Positions 35,236 through 44,003 of a stretch of 64,000 bases of DNA are shown one piece after another. Position 1 is the first letter of the stretch; the number at the start of each line of letters is the position of its first letter. Both the position numbers and the translations under genes were made by a program. The stretch is from Terriglobia bacterium (lineage in GTDB: Bacteria; Acidobacteriota; Terriglobia; Bryobacterales; Bryobacteraceae), in NCBI GenBank assembly GCA_020073305.1, contig JAIQFK010000006.1, forward strand, positions 1-64,000, read 5' to 3'. Under the pieces are notes generated by a model, which saw nothing but the letters and a program-made list of their open reading frames with translations, did not search any database and had not been told where the DNA came from.

Positions 35236-35307
35236 AAAAGGGGACAGCAGTCCCCCTTTTCGGACAGATGACGTTTTGACGTACGATAAATGCGTCTGTC
35301 CCCTTTT
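35236..35307. repeat. REP-like palindrome with GGGGACAG core
   Basis: AAAAGGGGACAG at 35236-35247 is repeated in reverse complement as CTGTCCCCTTTT at 35296-35307. A further CCCCCTTTT at 35252-35260 mirrors the left arm. It lies between two divergent genes and overlaps the start codon of the methyltransferase (35290). It shares GGGGACAG with the palindrome at 19592. Extragenic palindromes of this look are often spread by RAYT transposases; none is in the window. Confidence 0.6.
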
Positions 35308-36075
35308 CCCCTCTGCACCGTCCGCGACTGCCACATGCCGCTGGTGCGCGAGGAACGGCGGCTCGTGTGTCCGCGCGCGCATTCGTTCGACATTGCCCGC
35401 AGCGGATACATCAATCTGCTCCAGCCGCAGGAGCGGCGATCCAAGCAGCCGGGCGATACGGCGGGCGCCATCGCAGCGCGGCGGCGGCTGCACGATCGCG
35501 GCGTGACCGCGCCGCTGCTCGACGCAATCGCGGGGGTCTTGGCCGCTTCGCCGACCGACATTGTTCTCGATGCCGGCTGCGGCGAGGGTTTCTACCTCGG
35601 CACTCTCGCTCACCGGATCGGCTTCGATGCGCATGGCGTCGACATCTCGATTCGGGCGGTGGATGCCGCGGCGCGGCGCTATCCCGCATGCGCATGGATC
35701 GTGGCCAATGCCGATCGCTTCGTGCCGTATGCCGACCGCTCGTTCTCGATTGTGCTGTCCATCACGGCGCGGATGAATCCGGGCGAATTCCGGCGTGTTC
35801 TCGGCGACGACGGACGCCTCCTCGTCGCCCTTCCTGCGCCTGACGATCTCATCGAGCTGCGCGGCGCGGGACGCGATCGTGTGACCCGAACCGTCGAGAC
35901 ATTCGCGCACGACTTCACGCTAATCGAGCACCGCCGCGCCGCCACCGTGGCCGATCTCGACGCCGCCGCCGTTCACGACGTCCTGCTTTCGATTTATCGG
36001 CCGATGCGATCGCAGCCTGTTGGAGCGATGCGAGTGACGTTCAGCTTGGATCTGCTGCTGTTTCGACCTGCGTAG
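35290..36075 (+). CDS. rlmA: RlmA-like 23S rRNA (guanine-N1) methyltransferase
   Basis: 261 residues. An N-terminal zinc ribbon C-x4-C-x12-C-x3-H (about 9-30) is followed by F-D-I-A-R-S-G-Y-I-N-L-L and K-Q-P-G-D-T, both hallmark blocks of RlmA. The SAM motif D-A-G-C-G-E-G-F-Y-L is at about 98-107. The C-terminal region after the SAM fold is shorter than usual in its I-R-P family helices but complete. The first residues M-R-L-S-P-F-P are encoded by the right arm of the REP-like palindrome. RlmA-type enzymes modify G745/G748 of 23S rRNA. Confidence 0.82.
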   Translation: MRLSPFPLCTVRDCHMPLVREERRLVCPRAHSFDIARSGYINLLQPQERRSKQPGDTAGAIAARRRLHDRGVTAPLLDAIAGVLAASPTDIVLDAGCGEGFYLGTLAHRIGFDAHGVDISIRAVDAAARRYPACAWIVANADRFVPYADRSFSIVLSITARMNPGEFRRVLGDDGRLLVALPAPDDLIELRGAGRDRVTRTVETFAHDFTLIEHRRAATVADLDAAAVHDVLLSIYRPMRSQPVGAMRVTFSLDLLLFRPA

Positions 36076-36078
36076 AGG

Positions 36079-38190
36079 TCACAGCGCAGGAATGCCGTTC
36101 CGGCCCGTCTCTAACTCTTCGAGCAGCAGCGTGAGCCGGGGAGCGGCGTCTAGTTTTCCGCCAAAGCGGAGTTCATTGTAGGCGTGGGTAAACTGGTCCA
36201 CCAGCATCCCGGTCTCCGCCGGCAAAGACGCCGCGAATTCCTTCGGCGTGAACCACACCGGTTTCTGGAAACCGCGGCGGCGCAGAACGTCCAGCATGCG
36301 CGCATAGAGCAGAGTGGCATCGCCGGCCGATGCCCGGCCATCGCGCACGCGCCGCACCCGATGCAGCATCCGCAGAGCGCGCCAGGCACGCGGCCCGCCC
36401 AGCACAGCCGCGATGCTCAAGAGCAAGGAGAGGCCCAGCGCGGGCCCCTGGCCGGTGAACCAGGCGCGAAAGCGGGAGCTCCACTCGATGGCCGATGCGC
36501 TCCACCTGTCCACCCACTGGATGCCGAGGCGGCGGCTGGAGCTTTGCAGGCGTTCGGCGAGGACCAACTGCCGTCCCAGATCGTAACGCAGCACCCAATC
36601 CTGCCAAAACGTGTCGGCCGCATCGGTCCAAAGCGCCAGTCTGGCGAGCAGTCCAGAGGGGCGGCCGCGTGGATCCGGCGGCGTGGGGTCGAAGGCAATC
36701 CAGCCCCGCCCTTCAATATAGGCCTCGACCCAACTGTGGGCATCTGAAGCGCGGATCACGTAGAGCTGCGAAATGGGATTGAAGGTGCCGCTCTGAAAGC
36801 CGTTGGCGATCCGCGCTGGAATCCCGACGGCGCGCAACATCACGGTCATGGCCGAGGCGAAGTACTCGCAGTGGCCTTTCTTGCGCTCAAACAGGAAATA
36901 CGCAATGGGGTCGCGCGTCTCGCGTTCGGGGAGATCGAGGGTGTAGCCGTACGAGGTGCGGAGATAGCTCTCGATTGCGCGCGCCCGCTGGTAATTCGAG
37001 GCGGATCCCACGATGACGTCGCCGGCCAGCGCACGGAGGCGGGGGTCGAGCGGCGGCAATTGGAGGTAACGGGCACGGCTCCAGGCGCTGAGACCGGTGT
37101 GGTCTACGGCGCGTTCAGGATCCTCGACAATGCTGGTAACGGCGTAGCGAAAGTTGTCTGGCGGCACGTAGCCCAGGCGCACACTGTCGTTAGGCCCTCG
37201 AATCACCGCGACACTCATATGTTCGGGCCGCCCGGCGACGAACAGCGCATCGGAATCGCCCGCATTCAACGTGACCTGATAGAAGAGGCGCCGGCCGGTT
37301 TGCGGCCCGTTGGTCACAAGCGCCCAGCCGGCCGGTCCAAGCGGGATGTGCTGGCCTGCGTCCGACGGATTCGACCAGCGCTTTCCGTCGAACTCGCTGA
37401 GAGCGGCGCCGCGCCATTTCAGATCGCTCGGAAAATCCCGCGAGTTCGGGCGAACGTGCATCACGGCGCTCGAATCATTCTTGAATTGGCCGATCTGTCC
37501 GAGCGTCACCTCATTGGAAAAGCCGGGCACGTGCAGGCGGCGCGCAGTCAGCCGGCTCAGCGCGGCGTTCGCGGAACGCGGCAGCAGGAAAAAGAGGCCC
37601 GCGGTGAGAACCAGGATGCCGGCGGTGACAAATACAGCCAGACCTGCCAGCCGGGGATGGAACAGCCGTAGGCCGGAGCGTGCGATCTGGTGCGGCTTCT
37701 GCATGGCGCGGCGAATCTCGGCGCTGGTGAACGCGGCGATGGCCGACAAAAGATAAAGTCCCAGGAACAGCAGGAAATTCAGACTGGCCGAAAGGATGGC
37801 CGCCGCCAGGATTTCAAGAAAAGCGATGGTGGCCGTGTACAGGTAGTCGCGATTAGTGCGAGCCGTGAGAATTTTCACCACGGCGAGAAAGAAGACCAGA
37901 TGGACGGTGGCCACCAGAAACGAACGCGATAGGAAAAAATAGTCGAGTGGGTAAAAACAAATGTAGGCCAGGGTGGCGCTGGTCACGAGCCGGTCGGAAA
38001 TATTGAACCTCAGGACGCCGGTGACCAGCAGCGTGCGCAGCACCAGGCCCAGACCCGTCAGAAGCACCGTGGGCAGGTCGAGGTAACCGGATCCGGCGAC
38101 GGCCAGGTAGCCGGTCGTGACCAGGCACAGCACGGAAAGCTGGAAAAAGCGCTCGACCGAAAGTTGGGGATTGATGCCGGCGCGCGGCAT
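36079..38190 (-). CDS. TgpA-like transglutaminase (DUF3488/DUF4129)
   Basis: 703 residues. About six membrane helices (1-215) precede a periplasmic transglutaminase domain with the Cys-His-Asp triad: G-H-C-E-Y-F-A (Cys), D-A-H-S-W-V-E-A (His) and F-D-P-T-P-P (Asp). A later membrane helix (about 580-600) and a C-terminal DUF4129-like part follow. This is the TgpA architecture. In other bacteria such proteins act on the envelope; their substrate is unknown. It follows the amidase by 30 bases at the end of the tol-pal series. Confidence 0.9.
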   Translation of the reverse strand: MPRAGINPQLSVERFFQLSVLCLVTTGYLAVAGSGYLDLPTVLLTGLGLVLRTLLVTGVLRFNISDRLVTSATLAYICFYPLDYFFLSRSFLVATVHLVFFLAVVKILTARTNRDYLYTATIAFLEILAAAILSASLNFLLFLGLYLLSAIAAFTSAEIRRAMQKPHQIARSGLRLFHPRLAGLAVFVTAGILVLTAGLFFLLPRSANAALSRLTARRLHVPGFSNEVTLGQIGQFKNDSSAVMHVRPNSRDFPSDLKWRGAALSEFDGKRWSNPSDAGQHIPLGPAGWALVTNGPQTGRRLFYQVTLNAGDSDALFVAGRPEHMSVAVIRGPNDSVRLGYVPPDNFRYAVTSIVEDPERAVDHTGLSAWSRARYLQLPPLDPRLRALAGDVIVGSASNYQRARAIESYLRTSYGYTLDLPERETRDPIAYFLFERKKGHCEYFASAMTVMLRAVGIPARIANGFQSGTFNPISQLYVIRASDAHSWVEAYIEGRGWIAFDPTPPDPRGRPSGLLARLALWTDAADTFWQDWVLRYDLGRQLVLAERLQSSSRRLGIQWVDRWSASAIEWSSRFRAWFTGQGPALGLSLLLSIAAVLGGPRAWRALRMLHRVRRVRDGRASAGDATLLYARMLDVLRRRGFQKPVWFTPKEFAASLPAETGMLVDQFTHAYNELRFGGKLDAAPRLTLLLEELETGRNGIPAL

Positions 38191-38220
38191 GATTCTATTG
38201 TAACGGCTCAGGCGGCAGGC

Positions 38221-39651
38221 CTACCCCACCTGAGGCCGTTTGCGGTGCCAGTCGGTGCGGGTTTGGAATTCCTTGCCCATGGTCAGCAGCACATTTTCCG
38301 AGAAGGCCGGTCCGACCAATTGGATGGCGACCGGCATTCCGTCGGCAAAACCGCAGGGCAGGGAAAGCGCCGGAAGTCCGGCAAGATTGCCCGCGGAGAC
38401 CAGCCCGCTCATGCCGAGGTCCTTGGGCGTGGGTTCGGGCGTGCGGCCGCGATCGGTCGGTTCGCTGACTTTGGATGCAGGGCCGAAGCGGCTGGGCGAC
38501 AGCAGGATATCCACCTCACCGAACATACTGCGTACCTTCTGCTGCACGATCGTGCGGATGCGCATGGCTTTCAGATAATCTCGGGCCGGAATGTCGAGCG
38601 CGGCCCGCAGGCCTGCGATCTGCTTGGGATCGGCGAGTTCGTCGATCTTGGAGCTGGTGATCAGCGGCTCGAACACAGATGCACCTTCAGATAAGATGAT
38701 GGTGCTCGCCAGCGCGCCGTAGGGGAGGTCGGGCAGTCTGGTTTCGATGAGCTGCGCGCCGGTCTCGCGAATCGCCGCGAGCGCCTCTTCGAAAGCCGGG
38801 CGCGCATTGGGTTGCGCCCATTCGTTGAAATCGACCGGCGCATAGCCGATGCGAAGGTCTTTCGGTTTGCGATAAAACTGCGGGGTGTAATAGAAGCTTT
38901 TGCGGGCCGAGCCCGGGTCCTTCTGGTCGGCCCCGGCAATCACCTCCAGCACCAGCCCGCAATCTTCCGCCGAACGGCATATGGGGCCGATCTTGTCCAT
39001 GGTCCAGGAAAGTGGCATGGCGCCGTGGCGGCTCACCAGGCCGTAGGTGGGGCGCAGACCGGTCACTCCGCAGAACGCGGCCGGTGTCAGAATGGAGCCG
39101 TTCGTTTCCGAGCCAAGAGCAAACGGCGTCAAGCCGGCGCCCACCGCGCTTCCCGATCCGCTTGAAGATCCGCCGGACCAGCGGGTGCGGTCCCAGGGGT
39201 TGAGGCCGGGCCCGAACATGGATGCGGCGGCTGAGCGATAACCGCCGCCCCCGGCCAGCTCCACCATGGCGAGCTTGCCGATCAACACGGACCCGGTCTT
39301 GTCGAGTCTCTGCAGAACGGTCGCGGTGTGATCGAAGACCTGGCCGGCGTAGGGCCGCGCGCCCCATGTGGTGGGCTGGCCTGCATAACTCAGCAAATCC
39401 TTGGCGCCGAACGGAATGCCTTGCAGCGCGCCGCGGTAGCGCTCGCGCTTCAATTCCTTGTCCACGTCGCGTGCGCGCCGAATCGCAGCTTCGGTGAGCG
39501 GCAGGGCGAGCGCATTGTAACGTGGCCCGAACTGCTCGAGCCGTTGGGCGAAGGCGCGCACCAGCTCGTATGCGGAGAACTCACGGGCCTTGAGCCTGGT
39601 GTTGAGCTCACTGATGGTCGCGAAGAAGATGTCGTCCGTGAATTCGGCCAT
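38221..39651 (-). CDS. Amidase signature family enzyme (GatA-like)
   Basis: 476 residues. The Ser-cisSer-Lys triad is complete: Lys84 in F-G-A-K-D, Ser162 in the G-G-S-S-S-G-S-G-S block, and Ser186 in G-S-E-T-N-G-S. It hydrolyses an amide. It could be a GatA subunit of tRNA amidotransferase, but gatB and gatC are absent nearby and the length fits a stand-alone amidase. Its ATG shares one base with the stop of the Tat-signal micro-gene, so they are coupled. Confidence 0.88.
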   Translation of the reverse strand: MAEFTDDIFFATISELNTRLKAREFSAYELVRAFAQRLEQFGPRYNALALPLTEAAIRRARDVDKELKRERYRGALQGIPFGAKDLLSYAGQPTTWGARPYAGQVFDHTATVLQRLDKTGSVLIGKLAMVELAGGGGYRSAAASMFGPGLNPWDRTRWSGGSSSGSGSAVGAGLTPFALGSETNGSILTPAAFCGVTGLRPTYGLVSRHGAMPLSWTMDKIGPICRSAEDCGLVLEVIAGADQKDPGSARKSFYYTPQFYRKPKDLRIGYAPVDFNEWAQPNARPAFEEALAAIRETGAQLIETRLPDLPYGALASTIILSEGASVFEPLITSSKIDELADPKQIAGLRAALDIPARDYLKAMRIRTIVQQKVRSMFGEVDILLSPSRFGPASKVSEPTDRGRTPEPTPKDLGMSGLVSAGNLAGLPALSLPCGFADGMPVAIQLVGPAFSENVLLTMGKEFQTRTDWHRKRPQVG

Positions 39652-39854
39652 TACGCTTTGAATTGAAATGCGGGCTCAGTGGCCATGGACAGCTCGACTT
39701 TTGTTAGCGCCTCGGAGTCCTCGCTGAGATGTTCTTTGGCCACGGTGTTGAGATCCTCGGACGGGCCAGCGGTGGGCGTCTGACCGGCGCGGAGAGCCAC
39801 CGAAGAGCCCAGGGCGGCTGCCGCCAACCGCCTGCGCGTGATTTTCAGGTTCAT
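39651..39854 (-). CDS. Tat-signal micro-protein coupled to amidase
   Basis: 67 residues: M-N-L-K-I-T-R-R-R-L-A-A-A-A-L-G is a twin-arginine signal, followed by about 40 acidic, unstructured residues with no known domain. It overlaps aroDE by four bases (ATGA) and the amidase by one base (TAATG), which argues it is translated. It could be a secreted peptide or an amidase partner exported by Tat. Function unknown. Confidence 0.7.
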   Translation of the reverse strand: MNLKITRRRLAAAALGSSVALRAGQTPTAGPSEDLNTVAKEHLSEDSEALTKVELSMATEPAFQFKA

Positions 39855-41359
39855 GTCTTTTGCTCCAACGCTTCGAGCGCGGCCTTTTCCATCACCGAGC
39901 GCGGAGCAGACTCGCCGGTCCAGATTTCAAATTGGCGGACCGCCTGCTCAACGAACATCTCGATTCCCGGGACAACGGTCTTATTCTGCTCGCGGGCGCG
40001 GCGAATCAACACCGTCTCGAGCGGATTGTAAACCATATCGAACACGATTTCTGCCGGGATGTTCCCATTGAAAAAGCACTCATTCACGTGGGGGAACATG
40101 CCCAGCGGTGTGGCGTGCACGAGCGCGTCAAAGTACCGCTGTTCCAGCTGCTCTCGGAGCAGCGGCTCGGCGCCGCAGATGCGGGAAAGCGCGCGCACAC
40201 GGTCCGGGTTGCGGCCCGCGATGGCCACTTTGGCTCCGGCATCGATCAGGGCGCAAGCAGCACCCCGCGCGGCGCCCCCGTTGCCCACGATGAGCACGGA
40301 CGCTTTCGACGGCCGCACGTGCCGGCTCAGCGGCACCAGTACAGCCTCGGCATCCGTATTAGCGCCGCGCCATTTTCCAGCCTTGCGCCAGACGGTGTTT
40401 ACGGCGCCGATGCGGCGCGCCAGCGGGTCCACGGTGTCCAGGTAGCGAATCACTTTTTGTTTGTGTGGAATGGTGACGCTGAAGCCCGAGATAGGCACCT
40501 TGTCGGCCAGAAGAAAGAAGTCGCGGAGCTGCAGGGGCGGCACCAGGAACGGGAGGTAGACCGCATCCAGGCGGCGGGCCTGGAAGGCGCGGTTGTGCAC
40601 AGCGGGCGAAATCGAGTGCCGGATCGGATCGGCAATCACGCCGTACACTTTGACCATCTTCGATATTTTTTCGATCCGGTACAGGTGCCGCAGCAGGCGG
40701 CCGCTCACCTGTCCGGCAGCCGTGCCCTGCGTCAGCAGTGGAGAGGCATAGGTGTACATGCCCCCGAATGCCGGGGAAAGGACTCGCGTCGGGAAACCCA
40801 GCTCGCCCACGGCCAGGACTACCAGCGGCGTGCGCGCGTAGGCCTTGGCGAGCGCCAGCACGCGGGCGTTATCGGAAGGCTTGCGCGCTGCTGTGACAAT
40901 CTTGTATCCATCCGCCGGAATTCGCGTCATGCGTTTTACCAGCGCATCCAGTTGCGGTGTGGATTCGAAGTTGTGATAAGAGATGATGATCTGCGCCCGG
41001 CCGCGAAACGCGTTCAGCCTCTCGGCCGCGGCTTCGGCCGTTTCAATCTCCACATCGATAGCCTGTGCGCCCGCGGTTACGGCGAGGTCGAGGATGTGGA
41101 GCTGCTCCTCCACGCTTCCGTTGAATTTTCCCTGGTTCTGATGGCGGCGGCACGTGACCAGCAGGATGCACTCGGAGTGCTGCTTCAGGAAATCGCGCGT
41201 GACTTTGATGCCCTGTTCGGGGTGGTCCAGGTGGTCCAGACGGAATTCAAGGAAAGTTTCTCCGGAGTCGGCCTCCTGCCGGGCGTGGTCCAGCAGCGAG
41301 ACCGCATCCGGCAAACCGAGCGCGATGCAAATGCGGGGGAATGGCCGTTTCTGCGCCAT
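39851..41359 (-). CDS. aroDE: Bifunctional 3-dehydroquinate dehydratase / shikimate dehydrogenase
   Basis: 502 residues carrying two shikimate-pathway steps. The N-terminal type I dehydroquinase (about 1-225) has E-F-R-L-D-H, catalytic His129 (S-Y-H-N-F-E) and Schiff-base Lys153 (G-Y-K-I-V-T). The C-terminal shikimate dehydrogenase (about 235-500) has S-I-S-P-A-V-H-N, T-I-P-H-K and the NADP motif G-N-G-G-A-A-R-G-A-A. The fused form is known in plants and several bacteria. deoC lies 38 bases upstream. Confidence 0.95.
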   Translation of the reverse strand: MAQKRPFPRICIALGLPDAVSLLDHARQEADSGETFLEFRLDHLDHPEQGIKVTRDFLKQHSECILLVTCRRHQNQGKFNGSVEEQLHILDLAVTAGAQAIDVEIETAEAAAERLNAFRGRAQIIISYHNFESTPQLDALVKRMTRIPADGYKIVTAARKPSDNARVLALAKAYARTPLVVLAVGELGFPTRVLSPAFGGMYTYASPLLTQGTAAGQVSGRLLRHLYRIEKISKMVKVYGVIADPIRHSISPAVHNRAFQARRLDAVYLPFLVPPLQLRDFFLLADKVPISGFSVTIPHKQKVIRYLDTVDPLARRIGAVNTVWRKAGKWRGANTDAEAVLVPLSRHVRPSKASVLIVGNGGAARGAACALIDAGAKVAIAGRNPDRVRALSRICGAEPLLREQLEQRYFDALVHATPLGMFPHVNECFFNGNIPAEIVFDMVYNPLETVLIRRAREQNKTVVPGIEMFVEQAVRQFEIWTGESAPRSVMEKAALEALEQKT

Positions 41360-41397
41360 GGCCGTTGCGAGGTACTTAGAATACCACGAGGCAATCG

Positions 41398-42129
41398 CTA
41401 CGACGCCGCCCTGCCAGCGGTCTCATGCAGCCGGGCTTTCCACGCATCCAGAATGCCCGCGGTGGCCGTGGCTCCGAAACGGGAGCAGCCTAACGCGTAG
41501 ACTTCCAGGGCCTTTTCCAGGGTACGCACACCGCCGGCTGCCTTCACGCCGATGTGCTGCGGCGTATGAGCACGCATCAGCTTGAGATCTTCAACCGTGT
41601 AGCCGCTGGCAGCGAATGCGGTCGAGGTCTTGACGAAATCCACTTCGGCGCGTCCGCAGATGCGGCATGCTATGATCTTCAGCTCGTCGGTGAGGTAGGC
41701 GTTCTCGAAAATCACCTTCAGCAATGCGCCCTGCTTGTGGCACTCTTCAGCGGCTTGCAACAGCTCCGTCTCGACGTATTGGAACTGGCGCGAAAGGAGC
41801 TTGGCGATGTTCAGGACCATGTCCACCTCTTTGGCGCCGCGCCGCAGTACATCGCGGATCTCGTAAAGCTTCACCGCTGTGGTTGTCGACCCGTGAGGAA
41901 AACCAGCCACGGTGCCCACGGCCACGCCAGTCCCGCCCAACAGGCGCACGGCCAGATCGACATCGCAGGGCCGCACGCTCACACTGGCCACTTGATAGCG
42001 CTTGGCAAGGTCGCAACCCGCGGCTACCTGTTCGTCGGTCAGTTCGGGCCGCACCAGGGAATGGTCGATCATTTTGGCAAGCGCTTCGTAGGTGGTCAGC
42101 GGCGGTCGCGTATTCGGGCTGGGATCCAT
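41398..42129 (-). CDS. deoC: Deoxyribose-phosphate aldolase
   Basis: 243 residues. Splits 2-deoxyribose 5-phosphate into acetaldehyde and glyceraldehyde 3-phosphate in nucleoside catabolism. V-D-M-V-L-N-I (with the proton-relay Asp), K-V-I-F-E-N-A-Y-L, and the Schiff-base Lys in V-D-F-V-K-T-S-T are all present, and G-V-K-A-A-G-G-V-R-T follows. It lies 72 bases after cpoB. Confidence 0.95.
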   Translation of the reverse strand: MDPSPNTRPPLTTYEALAKMIDHSLVRPELTDEQVAAGCDLAKRYQVASVSVRPCDVDLAVRLLGGTGVAVGTVAGFPHGSTTTAVKLYEIRDVLRRGAKEVDMVLNIAKLLSRQFQYVETELLQAAEECHKQGALLKVIFENAYLTDELKIIACRICGRAEVDFVKTSTAFAASGYTVEDLKLMRAHTPQHIGVKAAGGVRTLEKALEVYALGCSRFGATATAGILDAWKARLHETAGRAAS

Positions 42130-42201
42130 AACTTGATCATTGTCTCACCGGAACGGCGGGACGGTTGTGCCGGTGGGAATGAAACGAAAAGGAAGGAGAG
42201 A

Positions 42202-43101
42202 CTAACGGCGCCGCGAAGGGGAGGGGGAGGCCGAAAGGCCCATCTGCTTGAGCTGGGCCCTGGCCTTGGCGGCAGCATCGCTGCCGGGATAACGTTTGAT
42301 GAGCTCGCGAAACTCGGCGGCGCCGGCGTTGCGCTTGTCGAGCTTCAAGAGCGTTTTGCCTTTCATGAGCAGAGCATCGGGTGTCTTGGGGTTTGCGGAA
42401 TATCTCTCCAGAACCTGATCAAAAGCCCTGAGCGCGTTGTCGTAGTCGCCCTTGTCAAAGCTGAGATAACCCACCCAAAACTCGGCGGCGGGCGCCAACT
42501 GCCCGTCGCCATAATACTTGACGAAGTCTTGGTACTCCTGCAACGCGAGATCTGCCTTGCCGCCCAGCCGGTCGCGATTGGCGTTCTGGTAAAGCACGTC
42601 GCCGGAAATGGGAGGCACGTTGGAGGTTGTTGGACCCGGGCCGGCGGTGCCAGGAGTCGAGCCTCCGGGAGGCGCCGCCGGCGAATTCATGGTGCGAACT
42701 GCGTTGCTCAGGTCCGTGACCTGTTGTTCGAGCTTGCCCAGGCGCGCAGTCACTTCGGCCATCGAATTCTGCACCTGCTGGAATGCAGTGGCCATTTCGT
42801 CGATCTTGGTTCCGACGGTGGCAACCGGGGCCATGACTTCCTTACCCTGCTGTCGCAGTTGCTCCTGGATGGCTCCCTGCAGCGTGGCCAGCGAATTGTT
42901 AGCTCTGCCGGCGGAGTCAGTAAGCTGCTGCACCTGCGCGGCCAGCGTGCCCATCTTGGTGTCGAACGAGCTTTGCAGCGTTCGCACCTGATCCTGCAAC
43001 TGCGCCACGTCACGCTGCAGTTCTACGATTTCTTTGCTGGCTGCCGAACCAATGACGGGGAAAGCGAAAGATGCGGCTAAAATCAGCCCGCGGAATTTCA
43101 T
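42202..43101 (-). CDS. cpoB: Cell division coordinator CpoB (YbgF)
   Basis: 299 residues. Signal peptide to about 20, then a long coiled coil of Gln-rich heptads (about 22-160), a Pro-Gly-rich linker (about 165-190), and three TPR repeats at the end (Y-Q-N-A-N-R-D onward). This is the CpoB layout, which links Tol-Pal with septal peptidoglycan synthesis in the periplasm. AGGAGG lies seven bases before the ATG. It closes the tol-pal gene set. Confidence 0.92.
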   Translation of the reverse strand: MKFRGLILAASFAFPVIGSAASKEIVELQRDVAQLQDQVRTLQSSFDTKMGTLAAQVQQLTDSAGRANNSLATLQGAIQEQLRQQGKEVMAPVATVGTKIDEMATAFQQVQNSMAEVTARLGKLEQQVTDLSNAVRTMNSPAAPPGGSTPGTAGPGPTTSNVPPISGDVLYQNANRDRLGGKADLALQEYQDFVKYYGDGQLAPAAEFWVGYLSFDKGDYDNALRAFDQVLERYSANPKTPDALLMKGKTLLKLDKRNAGAAEFRELIKRYPGSDAAAKARAQLKQMGLSASPSPSRRR

Positions 43102-43121
43102 CGAGCCCTCCTAAATATTGA

Positions 43122-43183
43122 GGGTAGGACACCCTTCCCAAGCTGTCCATCAGCGAGATGGACCGTCGGTGAGTGCCCTACCC
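43122..43183 (-). ncRNA. Stable intercistronic stem-loop between pal and cpoB
   Basis: GGGTAGGACAC at 43122-43132 pairs with GTGCCCTACCC at 43173-43183 with one mismatch. Inside, GTCCATC at 43145-43151 and GATGGAC at 43157-43163 make a second stem around AGCGA. It fills most of the 90-base gap and ends 13 bases before the cpoB ribosome binding site on the minus strand. It lacks a T-run, so it is more likely an mRNA-stabilising or processing hairpin than a terminator. Only the pairing is observed. Confidence 0.45.
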
Positions 43184-43191
43184 TTCGATGA

Positions 43192-43971
43192 CTACTGCCC
43201 CGCGGAGAAGTGCGCGCGGCGGTTGCGCTGCCAGCACTCCTCGTTGGACTCGGTGCAAACCGGCCGCTCCTTGCCGTAGCTGATGGTTTTCAGCCGGTCG
43301 GCGGGAACTCCGAGCTGCACCAGGAAGTCCTTGGCGGCGGTGGCGCGCCGGTCTCCCAGCCCGAGGTTGTACTCGGCCGAGCCGCGCTCGTCACAGTGGC
43401 CTTCCAGGGTGATGGTCGCCCCTCCAAATTCCTGGAAGATCGCCTTGAGCGCGTCAGCGTCTTTGGTGAGTGCCGCGCGAGCGTCTTCGCGGATTTCACT
43501 CTTGTCGTAATCAAAGTACGCATCCTGCAACTGGCCCAGGCGGTCGGATAGAGAAGCTTTGGGCGCCGGCGGCGGCGGCGGTGGCGGCGCACTCACAGTT
43601 ACCGTGGCCGTCTTGCTCAACGTTCCACCGGCTCCACTCGCAGTGAGCTTGTAGGTGGTGGTGTCGTTGGGGTACACGCCCTTCGAGCCCGTCGCCTGAA
43701 CCGTGCCGACGCCGTTGTCGATGGTGATTTGATTGGCGTTGGTCACGTTCCAGCTCAACGTGGATGACTGGCCCCGCTCGATCGACGAGGGCTCAGCCGA
43801 GAAACTCGCGATATCGGGCGCCGCGGCTGGTGGCGGTGGTGGCGGCGGCGTGACAACCGGCGGTGGTGGCGGCGGTGGCGGCGCCTTTTTCTTACAGCTC
43901 GTGCTAAACGCTACCAACGCAACCAGAACAAGGGCTATCCAGATGACATTCCATTTCCGTTTGAACAACAT
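43192..43971 (-). CDS. pal: Peptidoglycan-associated lipoprotein Pal with Ig-like insert
   Basis: 259 residues. A type II signal ends at Cys26 (F-S-T-S-C). A proline-rich spacer (about 31-50) and an Ig-like beta-sandwich (about 53-127, ending T-V-T-V-S) come before another proline run, and then the OmpA_C domain (about 150-259) with Y-F-D-Y-D-K-S and G-H-C-D-E-R-G. The OmpA domain binds peptidoglycan from the outer membrane. The extra Ig-like domain makes it about 85 residues longer than E. coli Pal. Confidence 0.92.
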   Translation of the reverse strand: MLFKRKWNVIWIALVLVALVAFSTSCKKKAPPPPPPPPVVTPPPPPPPAAAPDIASFSAEPSSIERGQSSTLSWNVTNANQITIDNGVGTVQATGSKGVYPNDTTTYKLTASGAGGTLSKTATVTVSAPPPPPPPAPKASLSDRLGQLQDAYFDYDKSEIREDARAALTKDADALKAIFQEFGGATITLEGHCDERGSAEYNLGLGDRRATAAKDFLVQLGVPADRLKTISYGKERPVCTESNEECWQRNRRAHFSAGQ

Positions 43972-44003
43972 GATCTCTGCCTCCAGAACTTTTCAAAAAC
44001 CGT

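Noticed and set aside
39860-41500. 546-codon plus-strand frame opposite aroDE
   Set aside because: Antisense shadow typical of GC-rich coding DNA; the minus strand carries both catalytic domains intact.
41554-43080. 508-codon plus-strand frame across deoC and cpoB
   Set aside because: It spans two well-defined genes and an intergenic gap on the other strand and has no domain.
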